The position numbers and the translations under genes were made by a program. Under the pieces are notes generated by a model, which had not been told where the DNA came from, did not search any database, and saw only the letters and a list, made by a program, of their open reading frames with translations. From assembly GCA_026075535.2 (NCBI GenBank), contig AP026539.1, positions 11,966,001 to 12,030,000 of the forward strand: DNA of 64,000 nucleotides, written 5' to 3'. The DNA is from Tricholoma matsutake. Its lineage: Eukaryota > Basidiomycota > Agaricomycetes > Agaricales > Tricholomataceae. Positions 36,650 to 47,340 of the stretch are shown piece by piece (within the stretch, counting starts at the first letter, position 1; the number at the start of each line of letters is the position of its first letter).

Positions 36650-37214
36650 CTGGGACCCAAACAACCTGCTAGTCATCATTTGGGCCCACTTTGTGGTCAT
36701 CTAGTTGAGGTGGGGGTGCTTCTGAGCTAGGCAGTGTGGGCATTGTTGGTGGTGAGAGCAAACGGTGGAGAGAAAGCGGTGTTGTGGGTTGTTGATGGTC
36801 ATGGGAATTGTTTCACAAGTGGTGCCACTTGGGGCGCAAGCACGACCAAATGGTCTGTGCACAGCCACGGGGTATATAAGCACTCATTTCTTTGAATGCT
36901 TCTTCCCCTGGGCTTGTCCCATGTCCATAGTATCTAGTATAAATAGTAAATAGTATTAATATAGTACATATCAGTTGTATTTTTCTTGTAAAGTAGTTAC
37001 ATTTATATGAGTATATAATACTGTGAAAAGACTGGTTGCAACCGATTGCAACCAGTCTTTGAATGGTTTTTGAAGATTTTCAAAATAAGGCAACTGGCAA
37101 CTGGAATGACCCCAAATATGGGCAACTGCAACCAAAAAAAAGACCAGACCGCAGTTTGGTCCAGTTTGGTCCTATGGTCATTTTTGGTCCTATAGACTGG
37201 ACCTTGAAACACTA

Positions 37215-37779
37215 CATACACCACACCTGCTGGTAATACCCATGGGTACAGTGTTATACCATGGTGCCAGCAAAATCACTGTGGTGTCATTACCACAAGT
37301 GATTTACTGCAGTTTTCCTCCCCTTATGCTTCCCCTGCAGCCAAGTCTGTGAGCAATGGCTCACAGCTGTGGCAGCAGGGGGTGTGCAGGGTCAGAGGGT
37401 TGCAGTCATCATTTCCCTTGTCCATAGGGTACACCCATGAACCACCCCATGAGCAGTGGCTTGCGGGCATGGGGCAGGTGCCACGTCATCATCATCATGT
37501 TAGTCCCCCCCTGTCATGTAGACATGTTACACCTGCAATCCACCATATGAGCAGTTGCTCATAGACATGGGGGCAGGTGCTGTCTGCAGTGGTATGGTGT
37601 GGGGTGTGGACAGCGCTGGTGGCCATGTTGTGCTCAAGGTGGCTTGTTTACCCATTGTCCACCCAACAAGCAGTGGCTCATCAGCGTGGGGATGGGTTCT
37701 CTGTCATTGTCTGCTGGTGGTTTTGGTGCTGGTGCTGGTGCCAGCATTGTGGTCCCCCCTGCCCCTCATCTGCACCCAC
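37215..37779. repeat. Hairpin-repeat-rich interval
   Basis: Hairpins at 37348-37367 (TGTGAGCAATGGCTCACA), 37449-37466, 37546-37563 (TATGAGCAGTTGCTCATA, perfect arms) and 37665-37684. The intervening sequence is GT/CC-rich low complexity. It is probably another element of the same family whose ends I could not define; TAGGGTTTGACATGGGTACA at 33913 is a candidate left end. Confidence 0.55.
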
Positions 37780-38104
37780 TAGGGAACTGCACAGGTTTTA
37801 CCCACAGGTTTCCCACACTTTTATTTTCTAATTTATTCAATGAGTTTTGCATGAAAAATCATGAAAAAAAGATTTTCTGGAAGCTTTTTGTTGGCTCTTT
37901 GTGATCTAACACATAAAACAACATTTGGGTGACATCTGTCATGTGACAAGGTCAAAAATAAATTATTTTGTCCCTTGTATCACAAGCATCCATTGAATAG
38001 CTATCAGAAAATCATTTTTTCATGAGTTTTCATGCAAAACTCATTGAATAAATTAGAAAATAAAAGCATGGGAAACCTGTGGGTAAAACCCATGCAGTTC
38101 CCTA
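37780..38104. mobile_element. hAT-type MITE with ~100-bp inverted repeats
   Basis: Starts TAGGGAACTGCA and ends as its mirror TGCAGTTCCCTA. The arms remain about 95% complementary for roughly 100 bp (sharing TTTATTTTCTAATTTATTCA). A perfect 8-bp duplication GCACCCAC (37772-37779 and 38105-38112) flanks it. Length is 325 bp, with no coding capacity. Confidence 0.93.
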
Positions 38105-39094
38105 GCACCCACGAACCACCCTACAAGCAGATGCTTGTAGGCATGGGGCTGGTGCTGGCATCTCCCCCCTGTCTTCTTATCTCCCATCCCCATCTCCCCC
38201 TTGTCATCTCCCCTCCCTATGTTGTCTCATCTCCTGGTGTTTCCCTCTCATTTGGTCTCCCTCCCCCTGGTCTCACCCCCCATCTTGCCTGCCTCTCTTG
38301 TCATTGGCTGGTGTTGTAGTCCTCGTTGTCTGGTGCTGTGGTCATTGTTGTCTGGTGCTGGTGGTCCTGGGTCATCATCATCGCCATTTCACCCACAGTC
38401 CACCCCACGAGCAGTTGGTCATGAGGTTGGAGGTGGGTGGTGTGTTCCCACCATCTTGTTTGCTTCCCCACCATGCAGGTGGTCATCGTTGTCATTGTCA
38501 ACACCCATCCACCCCACGAGCAGTTGCTCATGGGCATGGGGAGGGTCTGTGGTCATCATCAGTGAGGTGGCAGGTGCAGAACCTGGGGGGGGGGGGGGGT
38601 GTACCTGGCTGTGGGGCCCTCATTTCAGGCTTATGGTGGTAGTATCAACCTGTAAAACAAGTAGTTAGTATAATTGAATATGCAAGAAATGAAAAAAAAA
38701 AAACACTTACTGGGCCCAAACAATGCTTAGTGTCATTTGGGCCATGTTGATGGTTTGCTGTTTGCTGTTGATGGAGATCCCTAGTGAGGAGGGGGTTGAT
38801 GGTGTGACAGTGGTGGCAGAGGTGTGATAGAAGGAGGAGGTAGTGGCAGCAGGGTGAGTAGGAGTCTCAACTTGAACATTCAACATTCAACTTGTGACTT
38901 TGAACATGGTCACATGAGCGCCCCATGGGGCACCAACTTCACATGACATGCTTTAATCCAGGGCTGGCAATAGCTAATGATGTTGGTCATCACTCCATTC
39001 TGCCCAGAGTCACCATGATGACTTCCCCCATCAAAATGAAGTCTTTTCTTTGTTTTTTTCTCTTCTACTATAACGAACAAATGTTTCTTATTTT
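38105..39094. repeat. Hairpin-repeat-rich interval with one intron-like module
   Basis: Hairpins at 38121-38140 (CTACAAGCA/TGCTTGTAG, perfect 9-bp arms), 38406-38424 and 38515-38532. A run of about 15 G sits at 38585-38599. A minus-strand intron-like module spans 38710-38650: donor GTAAGTG, TATACTAACTAC branch site, TTTTACAG acceptor, preceded by GGCCCAAATGACAC...TTGTTTGGGCCCA. No coding gene recognised. Confidence 0.6.
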
Positions 39095-39116
39095 TTTACA
39101 ACTAACTGTTTTTTAG

Positions 39117-39201
39117 GTTCTAATCTACTGCCCACACTGGCAAATGACACAAAGTGAATGAAATGGGGCCCAAATGATGTTTATTGTCGCTTGGGCATCA
39201 G
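39117..39201 (+). other. Candidate 85-nt exon of the module family, plus strand
   Basis: AACTAACTGTTTTTTAG ends at 39116 and the segment ends ...GGGCATCAG before GTAAGT at 39202, so both splice signals face an 85-nt exon. Its 3' half carries GGGGCCCAAATGATG...TTGTCGCTTGGGC, the same palindrome as the minus-strand modules but in the opposite orientation. Confidence 0.5.
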
Positions 39202-39439
39202 GTAAGTTTTTCTTTGTTCATGAATTGTTTTATTATTATTTGGGGTAACCTGCATGCATCATGGATACAGGTATTTTTGGGTATATGGGTTACAGTGATG
39301 TCACCCATGACCCACATCCTCTCTGGTAGACATATTACACTTGTGAGTTCTTGAATGGTTGTTACACTTATTATAACACTGTGTTTCTGTTGCTTTAAGG
39401 TCCAGTGTCTGTTTTTTTTAATGCTAGCTTTTTTGTCAC

Positions 39440-39880
39440 AGCCTGAGAAAGGACCAGTTGAGATGGACATACAGCGATATCTCAGTGAGTTCTCATTTGT
39501 TTTGTATGATCTTGGACTTGATCTGATACTATTTGAAGACTATGAAGAGATGAGAGGACAGCGCATAGCTGTTCCTTTGCAATCCCAACATCTGTGTCAG
39601 GAGAAGGGGTTGAAATGGACATATATTATATCCATGAGTTTTTATCAGTTTACCATGATCTTGGGCTTTATCTGACACTATTTCAACATCATTTGAAGGC
39701 TATGAAGAGATGAGAGGCTAGCGCCTATTGCTTTCTTTTCAATCTCAACATCTGTGTCAGGAGAAGTGGTTGAAATAGATATATATTATCTCAGTGAGTT
39801 TTTATTAGTTTACCATGATCTTGTACTTGTTCTGATACTACTTTAATGTCACTTTAAGGTGCTGAAAAGATGAGAGGCCC
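39440..39880. repeat. Tandem repeat, three units of ~152-160 bp
   Basis: Anchor TTGARATRGAYAT occurs at 39458, 39610 and 39770. Each unit continues to AGTGAGTT, ATGATCTTG, CTGAYACTA and GATGAGAGG. The first unit is partly open as a protein frame, but the others are broken, so coding is doubtful. Confidence 0.8.
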
Positions 39881-40007
39881 ATACCATTGCCTCACAGCAA
39901 GATCTTCAGCATAGACTACTTAAATGTAACATATATAGTGTTTGCCATAGTATACTGTAGCATAGCATAGTGTACACAGGTTTACTTGCATATACAATAC
40001 CTGCAAC

Positions 40008-40717
40008 TGTCAAGAACCATTTCTTGCTCGATTGGAACCTGCATCTGTCTGATCCTTTTCCACACCTCAAACCTGACTTTTGTCTATGCCTTCCAATTTT
40101 GTTCCCGGCCACCTTGCACTGCCCCCACTGCTGTGCACCAGGCCACCTTGTACAGCACCCATGGCTGCCTTCCCAAGGCTGCCATCTAGTTTTGCAAATT
40201 TGACTATGGATTCCTGTGCAGCCTCCACTAGGTAATTTATCTATGCAGTCGAGACACTGCCGCAGTTCCTGTTTCCATTCCGCTTTTATTCCGGACTCTA
40301 GTATTTAAGTTTAGCTAGTTTCGCCTTGTATTCCTCAGTTTGTATATCAACATAGACTCGACTTTGACTTGTCAATCCAAACCTCCTTCTACTCCTACTT
40401 CTGTTCCCTAAGAGTCTGAACTCCTTTCAACTCAACCTCTAGTCTCCCTCTGAAGTTCTAGTCCCATCTAAACTTAAACCTATGTTCCCCCTGTACTCCT
40501 CCCCATGTTTACCTGCACTTTTCCATTCCTACCTCCAAACCTCCAACTTGAAATTAGAACACCAGACGAGGTAAAGGGCGCAGCTTCTTACAAGCTGAAG
40601 CCAAGTCCTTTCCATTTCTCCTCCCACTGGATCCACAACGACCCGACAACCTTCCATAAATAACACCCACAGTGTCCAATCGGATTCCGACGAACCTTCC
40701 AGAATCAGTTCTTAACA
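40008..40717 (+). repeat. 5' LTR of chromovirus B (710 bp)
   Basis: TG...CA ends, with AGTATTTAAGTTTAG in the middle as a possible TATA-like promoter element. It is 15 bp longer than the 3' copy, partly through one extra CCTTCCCAAGGCTG-type segment near 40170. Confidence 0.93.
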
Positions 40718-40949
40718 GGATATACAAACTCACACTTCACTCGTCCATTCCCTCTCTATGACCCCTACCGAGACCTGCCAGTGCACAACAAGAAATTCCC
40801 AATGCGCTGGTACTATTCCAGGGATCTCTGCAATCCAGTGATCCACTCTTCCCGACCCTCGACCCGCCACTACTTTTGGAGTGTCTTCCAGACCCTCAAA
40901 CATCTTCTGACAAATCGGCTCAGGAGCTCCCTCAATCAGTGCCAATCTC

Positions 40950-42128
40950 ATGTCCGCCCATGCCCCGCAACCTTCCGGCAACCCAGAAGGTTTTCGATCA
41001 AGAACTCCCCTTGAGTATGTAGGGGGCATCAACCAGCCTGAACCCTATGGGTTGGAAGATTGTGGTCTAGAGGATGGACCTCCTGGTGGACCCAATGACC
41101 CTAGCAGTCCTGATGGCCCTGGGGGCAACCCCAATCCCAATGATCCTGACGATTAACCTCCCACAGGGGGAAACCCTGATCCAGGGGATAGGTTCATAGA
41201 TGTTCTTTACAACCTCTCGGAGAGTATCCGCACCCTTTGACAAAACAATGCACCTAAGACCAAGAAAATCAAAGTTTGCAATCCTGACACTTTTGATGGC
41301 TCCAACCCAAAGAAACTTAGAGACTTCCTAGTCTCATGTAATCTTCATTTCCGTGACTGTCCGCACGTATTTTCCTCTGATGAGAAAAAGATCATATTCA
41401 TCCTTTCTTATCTCAAGGGATCAGCTCTCAGTTGGTTTGAGCCTGGTCTGAATGACCTGACAGATTCTGCACACTGGATGTGGGACTACAAAGCTTTTGT
41501 AGCTGAGCTGGAAAGTAACTTTGGTCTGCATGACCCAGTCAGAGATGCAGAAAAAGCTCTCTCTGACTTAGCAATGAAGAAAGGTGGTCATATCACAAAA
41601 TATAATGTTGACTTCTGGGAATTAGCTTCTAGGGTCAACTGGAACAAAGCAGCCCTTCGTGACCGCTATTTCCATGGTCTTCTGCTCTGACTTTGCATAG
41701 AAGTTCTTCGGGGTGGTAAACTCGACACCCTTGCAGAACTGCACTTGAAAGCACAGGACTGCGACGATATCTATTGGATGCAGGAGGATGAATCCCATTT
41801 CGAAACAAAGAATTCCAGTAACTCTAGTCGGAAGGACTCTTCCCCACTGACAAACCAAGCCACTTCAAACTCCGCCCATGGTAACACCTCCAACCAGCAG
41901 TCTTCCACAACAAAGAACACTTCCTGGGACAAGTCCAAGTCATCCATCTCCGATAAGTTGGGGAAGAACAGCAAGCTTACTGGGGAGGAACAAGAACGTT
42001 GCATGAGAGAACGACTTTGTCTCTACTGCAGTGAGGAAGGGCACATAGCAGGAAACTGCCTGAAATCCAAAGCCACAAAAGCCCATGCATCCACTGTCAT
42101 TCCCGAGACTATGGACTCTGAAAAATAG
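40950..42128 (+). pseudogene. gag: Chromovirus B gag
   Basis: A Pro/Gly/Asp-rich N-terminus (NPNPNDPDD) leads to the gag core: FDGSNPKKLRDFLVSCNLHF, IIFILSYLKGSALSWFEPGL, FVAELESNFGLHDPV and NVDFWELASRVNWN. After a Ser/Asn-rich linker a CCHC knuckle, CLYCSEEGHIAGNC, lies near 42018-42060. The frame runs to TAG at 42126-42128. It is interrupted by TAA at about 41154 and TGA at about 41238 and 41688; the two TGA codons sit where Arg is plausible. Confidence 0.85.
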
Positions 42129-42132
42129 TCTG

Positions 42133-45100
42133 CAACCCTCAGGATACAGCCATTGGGGCTGGGGTTGCATTGACCTTACCCACTTGGCTGCTTATGTTCG
42201 TCTCAATGCGTCCACTCTTTCCGACCCTGACTCCCTAACCATTCTCTTAACCTGTCCCAGCTATTCTGCCCCTTTCTGAACCCTTATCGACTCTGGCTCC
42301 TCCCACTGCTTCCTTGACTCCTCTTTCGTGTTGAACAACCAACTCAGCACAGAATCCATTAACTTGATCGGTTTATGACTCTTTGATGGATCTTGCAACT
42401 CCACCATAACTCAGGTCGTCAAACTTCTGATCACCTTCCCTGCCGGTGAAGTATTCAATTTGTCATTTTATGTAACCTCACTCGACTCTTCCTGTTCCGC
42501 CATACTCGGTCATAACTGGCTGAAGCAATACAATCCATTGATTGACTGGTCTTCAAGCCAACTCGCTTTCCGCTCTGCAGATCATAGAGGTCCAGCACCC
42601 TTGATGTCACCTTTGTCCCCGAATCTTCTGGTAGAAATCCTCGACTCCTCCGCACTTTCCAAAACCCCCATTCCTCCTAAGTTTACACCTCCTGACATCT
42701 CCTTCATCAATGCTGCCGCTTATGTGCATGCTAGCAAACTTCCTGGGGCAGTAGCTTTTCAGATGACCTTTGCTCCAGAAGGGTTATCTGCCTGCTCCGC
42801 CCAATCCGCTAACTCATCTGACCTCTCCGATATTCCGCCCGAGTATCATGAATTCGCTGATGTCTTTAATAAGACTAAAGTGGATACCCTTCCTCTGCAT
42901 CGGTCTTACGACCTCAAGATAGAGACAGAAGACAATACTCCTCCGCCTCTGGGCCACATGTATTCTCTCTCTCTGAATTAGAAGCCTTACGAGTCTTTAT
43001 TGACGAAAACATCTGCTCAGGTTTCATCCGCCCATCCAAGTCTCCACATGGCTCTCCAATCCTCTTCATCAAGAAGAAGGATGGTAGTCTCTGACTTTGT
43101 GTCGACTACTGGGGACTTAACTGTCTTATGAAGAAAGACCGCTACCCACTTCCTCTCATTTCTGACCTCCTTGACTCCCATCTTAACACAATGGGTACCT
43201 GACTCACAGATGGTACTCAAAACCAATGCTTCTGACTATGCCCTAGTGGCTATCCTTTCGGTTTACACTGCGGATGGAGAAATCCATCCAGTCACCTTTC
43301 ATTCCTGCTCCTTCAATCCTGTTGAACTAAATTATGACACCCATGATAAGGAACTCTTGGCCATTTTCAAGGCCTTCAAACACTGGCGGCAGTATTTTGA
43401 GGGTTCCGAAAACCCGGTTGATGTGGTCACTGACCACAAAAATCTTGAGTACTTCAGCACTACCAAGTTGCTCACCCGCTGCCAGGCCCATTGGTCTACC
43501 TTTCCCAGTTCAATCTCATCATCTGCTTCCGCCCCAGAAAATTAGGGGCCAAGCCAGATGCACTTACTAGACGTTGGGACATCTACCGCAAAGGGGGAAA
43601 TAGCGACTTTGCCTCGGTAAACCCAACCAACTTCTGACCTGTATTCACACAGGAACAACTCACCTCTTCCCTTCGCGCCACCTATTTCGCCACACCCATT
43701 CTTCGACAAGCAGTAATCATGAATGTTGAGAAACTCCACCATGACATCCACACCTCCCTACCCCTTGACCCAGTATCATCTGCACACCTTCCAATGCCTG
43801 TCGACCCCAACTGGACCATAGACGAGGCAGGTCTTCTCCACCACTTTGACCAGATTTCTGTCCCGGACATTGCAGATCTTTGCCTAAGGTCCTTTAGTAC
43901 AAACATGATCACATCCTCTCTGGCCACTTCGGACAAAACAAAACCCAGCAGCTTGTCTGCCGGGAATATGTCTGGCCAAACCTCCGCACCTTTGTGCAGG
44001 AATTCTGCAAATCCTGTACCACTTGCAAATGATCCAAGTCACCTTGACACAAGCCCTACGGGTTTCTAAAGCAACTTCCGGTTCCGGAACAAGCTTGGAA
44101 CTCCATCTCCATGGACTTCATTGAAGAACTACCCAACTCCAATGGTCACACTGCTATCCTGGTCATCATTGACCATCTCACAAAGCAAGGCATCTTCATC
44201 CCAACTGTCAATGAGATCACAGCCCAAGAACTAGCCAACCTGTTTGTCCTCCACGTCTTCTCCAAGCATGGCGTTCCATCGCACGTCACTTGCGACTGGG
44301 GATCTGAGTTTGTCTCCCATTTCTTCTGCTCTCTCGGAAAAGCACTCGACATGTGGATCCACTTCACTTCTGGTTATCACCCACAAGGTGATGGTCAGAC
44401 AGAACAACTTAATCAGACCTTGGAGCAGTACCTCTGGATCTTCTGCAACTATCAGCAGGACAACTGGTCTCACCTCTTACCCTTGGGTGAATTTGCCTAC
44501 AACAATGCTCCTTCTGCCTCTACAGGCATATCCCCTTTCTTTGCCAACAAAGGCTATCACCTGAACATTTCCATCTTTCCAGAATGCGACTTAGCTTCAC
44601 AGCACGCCCGCAAGTTCATCATCGACTTAGATGACCTTCATCAGGAGCTTTGGAAACAACTTGTGACCACTCAAGAGCGTTATCAAGGTCCTGTGGACAA
44701 ACATCGGGCACCTGCACCCGACTTCAACATTGGTGACTCTGCCTACGTCACTGCAGAAAATATCCGCACCACACGTCCTTCCAAGAAACTTTCCAAAAAG
44801 CACCATGGCCCCTTTGAAATGATCACCCACCCAGGTACTCACTCAGTCACCCTGCGGCTCCTGGATCACATGCGGGCCATTCACCCTGTTTTCCATGTCT
44901 CTCAACTAGAGAAACACTCCCCGAACACAATTCCAAATCGAGTACAACCTCCACCTCCTCCGATCACCATCTATGACAAGCTCGAATATGAGATCACCGA
45001 AGTCCTCAACTCCAAAGTTGACAACCGACGTTGCTGCAAGATTCTCTAACTCATCTGATGGGAAGGTTACCAGGGAACTGACAAAGAGACTTCCTGGCTA

Positions 45101-45187
45101 CCTGTTACAGAACTTGACCATGCCCAAGAACTCCTTGTGGATTTTCACACTTGCTACCCGCAGAAACCCAGACCATTACCCACTTAA
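42133..45187 (+). pseudogene. pol: Chromovirus B pol with RT core deleted
   Basis: Pol is in the +1 frame relative to gag. Protease LIDSGSSHCFLDSSF is near 42286 and GHNWLKQYNPLIDW near 42510. The RT start ([17 protein letters not shown], then [33 protein letters not shown]) ends at about 43170 and jumps straight into RNase H (ILTQWVPDSQMVLKTNASDYALVAIL). The catalytic YxDD region of some 230 residues is therefore missing. A CT-repeat slip near 42970 also shifts frame. The integrase is well kept: a GHFG...CKSCTTC zinc region, MDFIEELP, CDWGSEF and DGQTEQLNQTLEQY. A chromodomain (YEITEVLNSKVDNRRCCKIL ... WEGYQGTD) ends near 45187 with two in-frame stops inside it. The element cannot reverse-transcribe itself. 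Confidence 0.9.
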
Positions 45188-45267
45188 AGTCTATTCACGT
45201 TACGTATTCACTCAGTCTGAACTTATAAACAAAATTCATTGAAAAGTTTTTGGATCCAACCAGATCC

Positions 45268-46311
45268 CTACACTACCCCTGCTTCTCCCTCACCGTCCTC
45301 GTCCGCTTCCCCACCTTCATCCTCTTCCCCACCCTTGTCCTCTTCTTTACCCTCACCTTTTTCTCCAACCTCATCCTCCTCTCCACTCTCACTCCCCTCC
45401 TCATCATCCACTTGTCTTTTCTCCAGATACCTTTGGAAACCCACCCAGTCATCTCCAGACTGGCGGATCCCGTGCCTTTCCCGCCAGGACTCTCGTACTG
45501 CCTGCTCCACTTCCTCCTCATCCTCGTCACTCTCCCCCTTGGCGCTTTCATCCACCTCCCACTCCGGGTCCATCACATCCTGGACCTCCTCCATCGACTC
45601 CCCCACTGCTGTCGCCACCTCTCCAAACCCTTTCCTCACCACCTTCACCAGCTGCTGCAGCAGCTCCACCCCCCCCCCCCCCCCTGTTTTCTGCTGGACC
45701 TGTCATTCCCACTACAGACCTCAACTTTTCTGCAGGGGCCTCCTGCCCCTCCCACACCACCTCCTCACACTTATGTTTGACATGCGTGCAATTGTTGCAC
45801 ACACATCCCTTCACACCCATCTTGAAACACAAGACCTTTTAATATTTGCATCTGGGCCACTTGTCAGTAAGAGAACACTGAGAAGGAAAATGGTTATGCA
45901 CCTTTTGCAGGGCAATGCGGCCTGCACCTGCACCGGACCCTCCAACTCCTCTGATTCCATTCACGCCTTTGACTTGGCAACCTTGCTCCCCTCTGCCTCA
46001 TCCCCCAGACCCGTGGCCACAGCCGCCCACTTTTTCTCCGCTTGTTTTGTGGCTGATGCCTCCTTTCTCCACACCACTGCCTGGGGCGCCTCCTCCACCT
46101 TCGCAGCCTCCTCTGCTGCCTTCTGTGCCTCCTGCACCCAATGCTCCTCCTCCCTTGCTGCCTCCTCCAGTTCCCTCACCTCCTGTTCCATCTGCTCCTT
46201 CATCTCCCGCTCCCTCTGTTCATACTGAGCCTTCATTGCAGCCAGTTTGAGTTGAGCAGAACCTGCTGGGGGGGACATTTTGTATAGGTGATGGGAGAAG
46301 AAAGTCAACAA
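45268..46311 (-). pseudogene. Antisense ORF in chromovirus B: coiled coil, Cys cluster, acidic tail
   Basis: On the strand opposite gag-pol, between the chromodomain and the 3' LTR, a frame starts at 46311 or at the internal Met near 46278 (MSPPAGSAQ). It encodes a long charged helix (YEQREREMKEQMEQEVRELE) and Ala/Lys-rich repeats. A TGA (Arg position) near 45961 is followed by MESEELEGP and PCKRC. A Cys-rich stretch GCVCNNCTHVKHKCEE lies in a second frame around 45800. After a run of about 16 G the original frame resumes with VELLQQLVKVVRKGF and a very acidic tail (SESGEEDEVGEKGEG). The CxxC...CxxCxxxxxxKC pattern looks like a zinc cluster. The opposite plus-strand frame (45239-46228) is Ser/Pro-rich and is taken to be a shadow. 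Function unknown; such antisense genes occur in some fungal chromoviruses. Confidence 0.6.
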
Positions 46312-46411
46312 AATTTTTCAACCAATTGCCGCATTTGGAATTTTCAACCAACTTCCTCATTTGGACTCAACTCTCAAGTGCCTCATAGGCTCAGCACTAA
46401 GGGGGAAATAC

Positions 46412-47106
46412 TGTCAAGAACCGTTCCTCGCTTGATTGGAACCCACATCCATCTGATCCTTTTCCGCACCTCGAACCTGACTTTTGTCTATGCCTTCCAA
46501 TTTTGTTCCTGGCCGCCTTGCACTGCCCCCACTGCTGTGCACCAGGCCACCTTGTACAGCACCCATGGCTGCCATCTAGTTTTGCAAATTCGACTATGGA
46601 TTCCTGTGCGGCCTCCGCTAGGTAATTTATCTATGCAGTCGAGACACTGCCACAGTTCCTGTTTCTGTCCCACTTTTATTCCAGACTCTAGTATTTAAGT
46701 TTAGCTAGTTTTGCCTTGTATTCCTCAGTTCATATATCGATATAGACTCAACTTTGACTTGTCAATCCAAACCTCCTTCTACTCCTACTTCTGTTCCCTA
46801 AGAGTCTGAACTCCTTTTGACTTGACCTCTAGTCTCCCTCTGAAGTTCTAGTCCCATCTAAACTTAAACCTACGTTCCCCCTGTACTCCTCCCTGCGTTT
46901 ACCCGCACTTTCTGTTCCTACCTCCAAACCTCCAACTTGAAATTAGGACACCAGATGAGGTGAAGGGCACAGCTTCTTACAAGCTGAAGCCAAGTCCTTT
47001 CCGTTTCTCCTCCCACCGGATCTGCAATGACCCAACAACCTTCCATAAATAACACCTGCAGTGTCCAATTGGATTCCAATGAACCTTCCAGGATCAGTTC
47101 TTAACA
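46412..47106 (+). repeat. 3' LTR of chromovirus B (695 bp)
   Basis: Starts TGTCAAGAACC after the purine tract AAGGGGGAAATAC (46399-46411) and ends TTCTTAACA. It aligns along its full length to the 5' LTR, with many CpG/TpG differences. Confidence 0.93.
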
Positions 47107-47142
47107 GCAACAACCCATACCCACATCAATGGGTAGATGACC

Positions 47143-47340
47143 CACCAGCACAGCTGGGGCTGGCCTGTGTTTTGTGACTTTAATGTGTGTTTCCTTGAGA
47201 AACACCTGATGTAAGCACTGCTAAAAAGGGTGATTACATAATGGTTATCCCGAGGAAACATGGATTAGAAGTCACAAAACATGTTTCCAAGACCTGTGTT
47301 TCGCATGGAAACACAGGTCAGCCCCAGCTGTGCAGGGTAT
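47143..47340. repeat. Inverted repeat with imperfect long arms
   Basis: CAGCACAGCTGGGGCTGGCC (from about 47146) is mirrored by GGTCAGCCCCAGCTGTGCAG (about 47316-47335), and GTTTTGTGACTTT is mirrored by AGTCACAAAAC. It is a hairpin-capable element of roughly 200 bp, interrupted on one arm by a smaller palindrome (CCTGTGTTTC/GAAACACAGG). Probably a MITE; no target duplication assigned. Confidence 0.6.

Larger units (their letters stand above)
33977..37214. mobile_element. Non-autonomous hAT-like element H2, split by a Tc1 element
   Basis: Starts TAGTGTTTTAAGGTCC and ends GGACCTTGAAACACTA, 16-bp inverted repeats with one mismatch. A perfect 8-bp duplication CATACACC (33969-33976 and 37215-37222) flanks it. 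Length is 3238 bp, of which about 1585 bp is the inserted Tc1 element, leaving about 1650 bp, close to the 1637 bp of its relative at 50422-52058. The subterminal regions are rich in GGTCCAGTTTGGTCC, GGTTGC and CAACCAGT words. No transposase of its own is seen. Confidence 0.9.
40008..47106 (+). mobile_element. Ty3/Gypsy chromovirus B, both LTRs, internally deleted
   Basis: LTRs begin TGTCAAGAACC and end TTCTTAACA, and the perfect 5-bp duplication GCAAC (40003-40007 and 47107-47111) defines the ends. Length is 7099 bp. It carries gag, a deleted pol and an antisense ORF before the 3' LTR. It keeps more CpG than its neighbours, suggesting younger age or less methylation-driven decay. Confidence 0.95.

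Noticed and set aside
45239..46228. 329-codon Ser/Pro-rich plus-strand frame in chromovirus B
   Set aside because: It is the complement of an acidic, Glu-rich and coiled-coil coding strand with clear Cys motifs; Ser/Pro runs are the usual antisense shadow of Glu/Gly codons.
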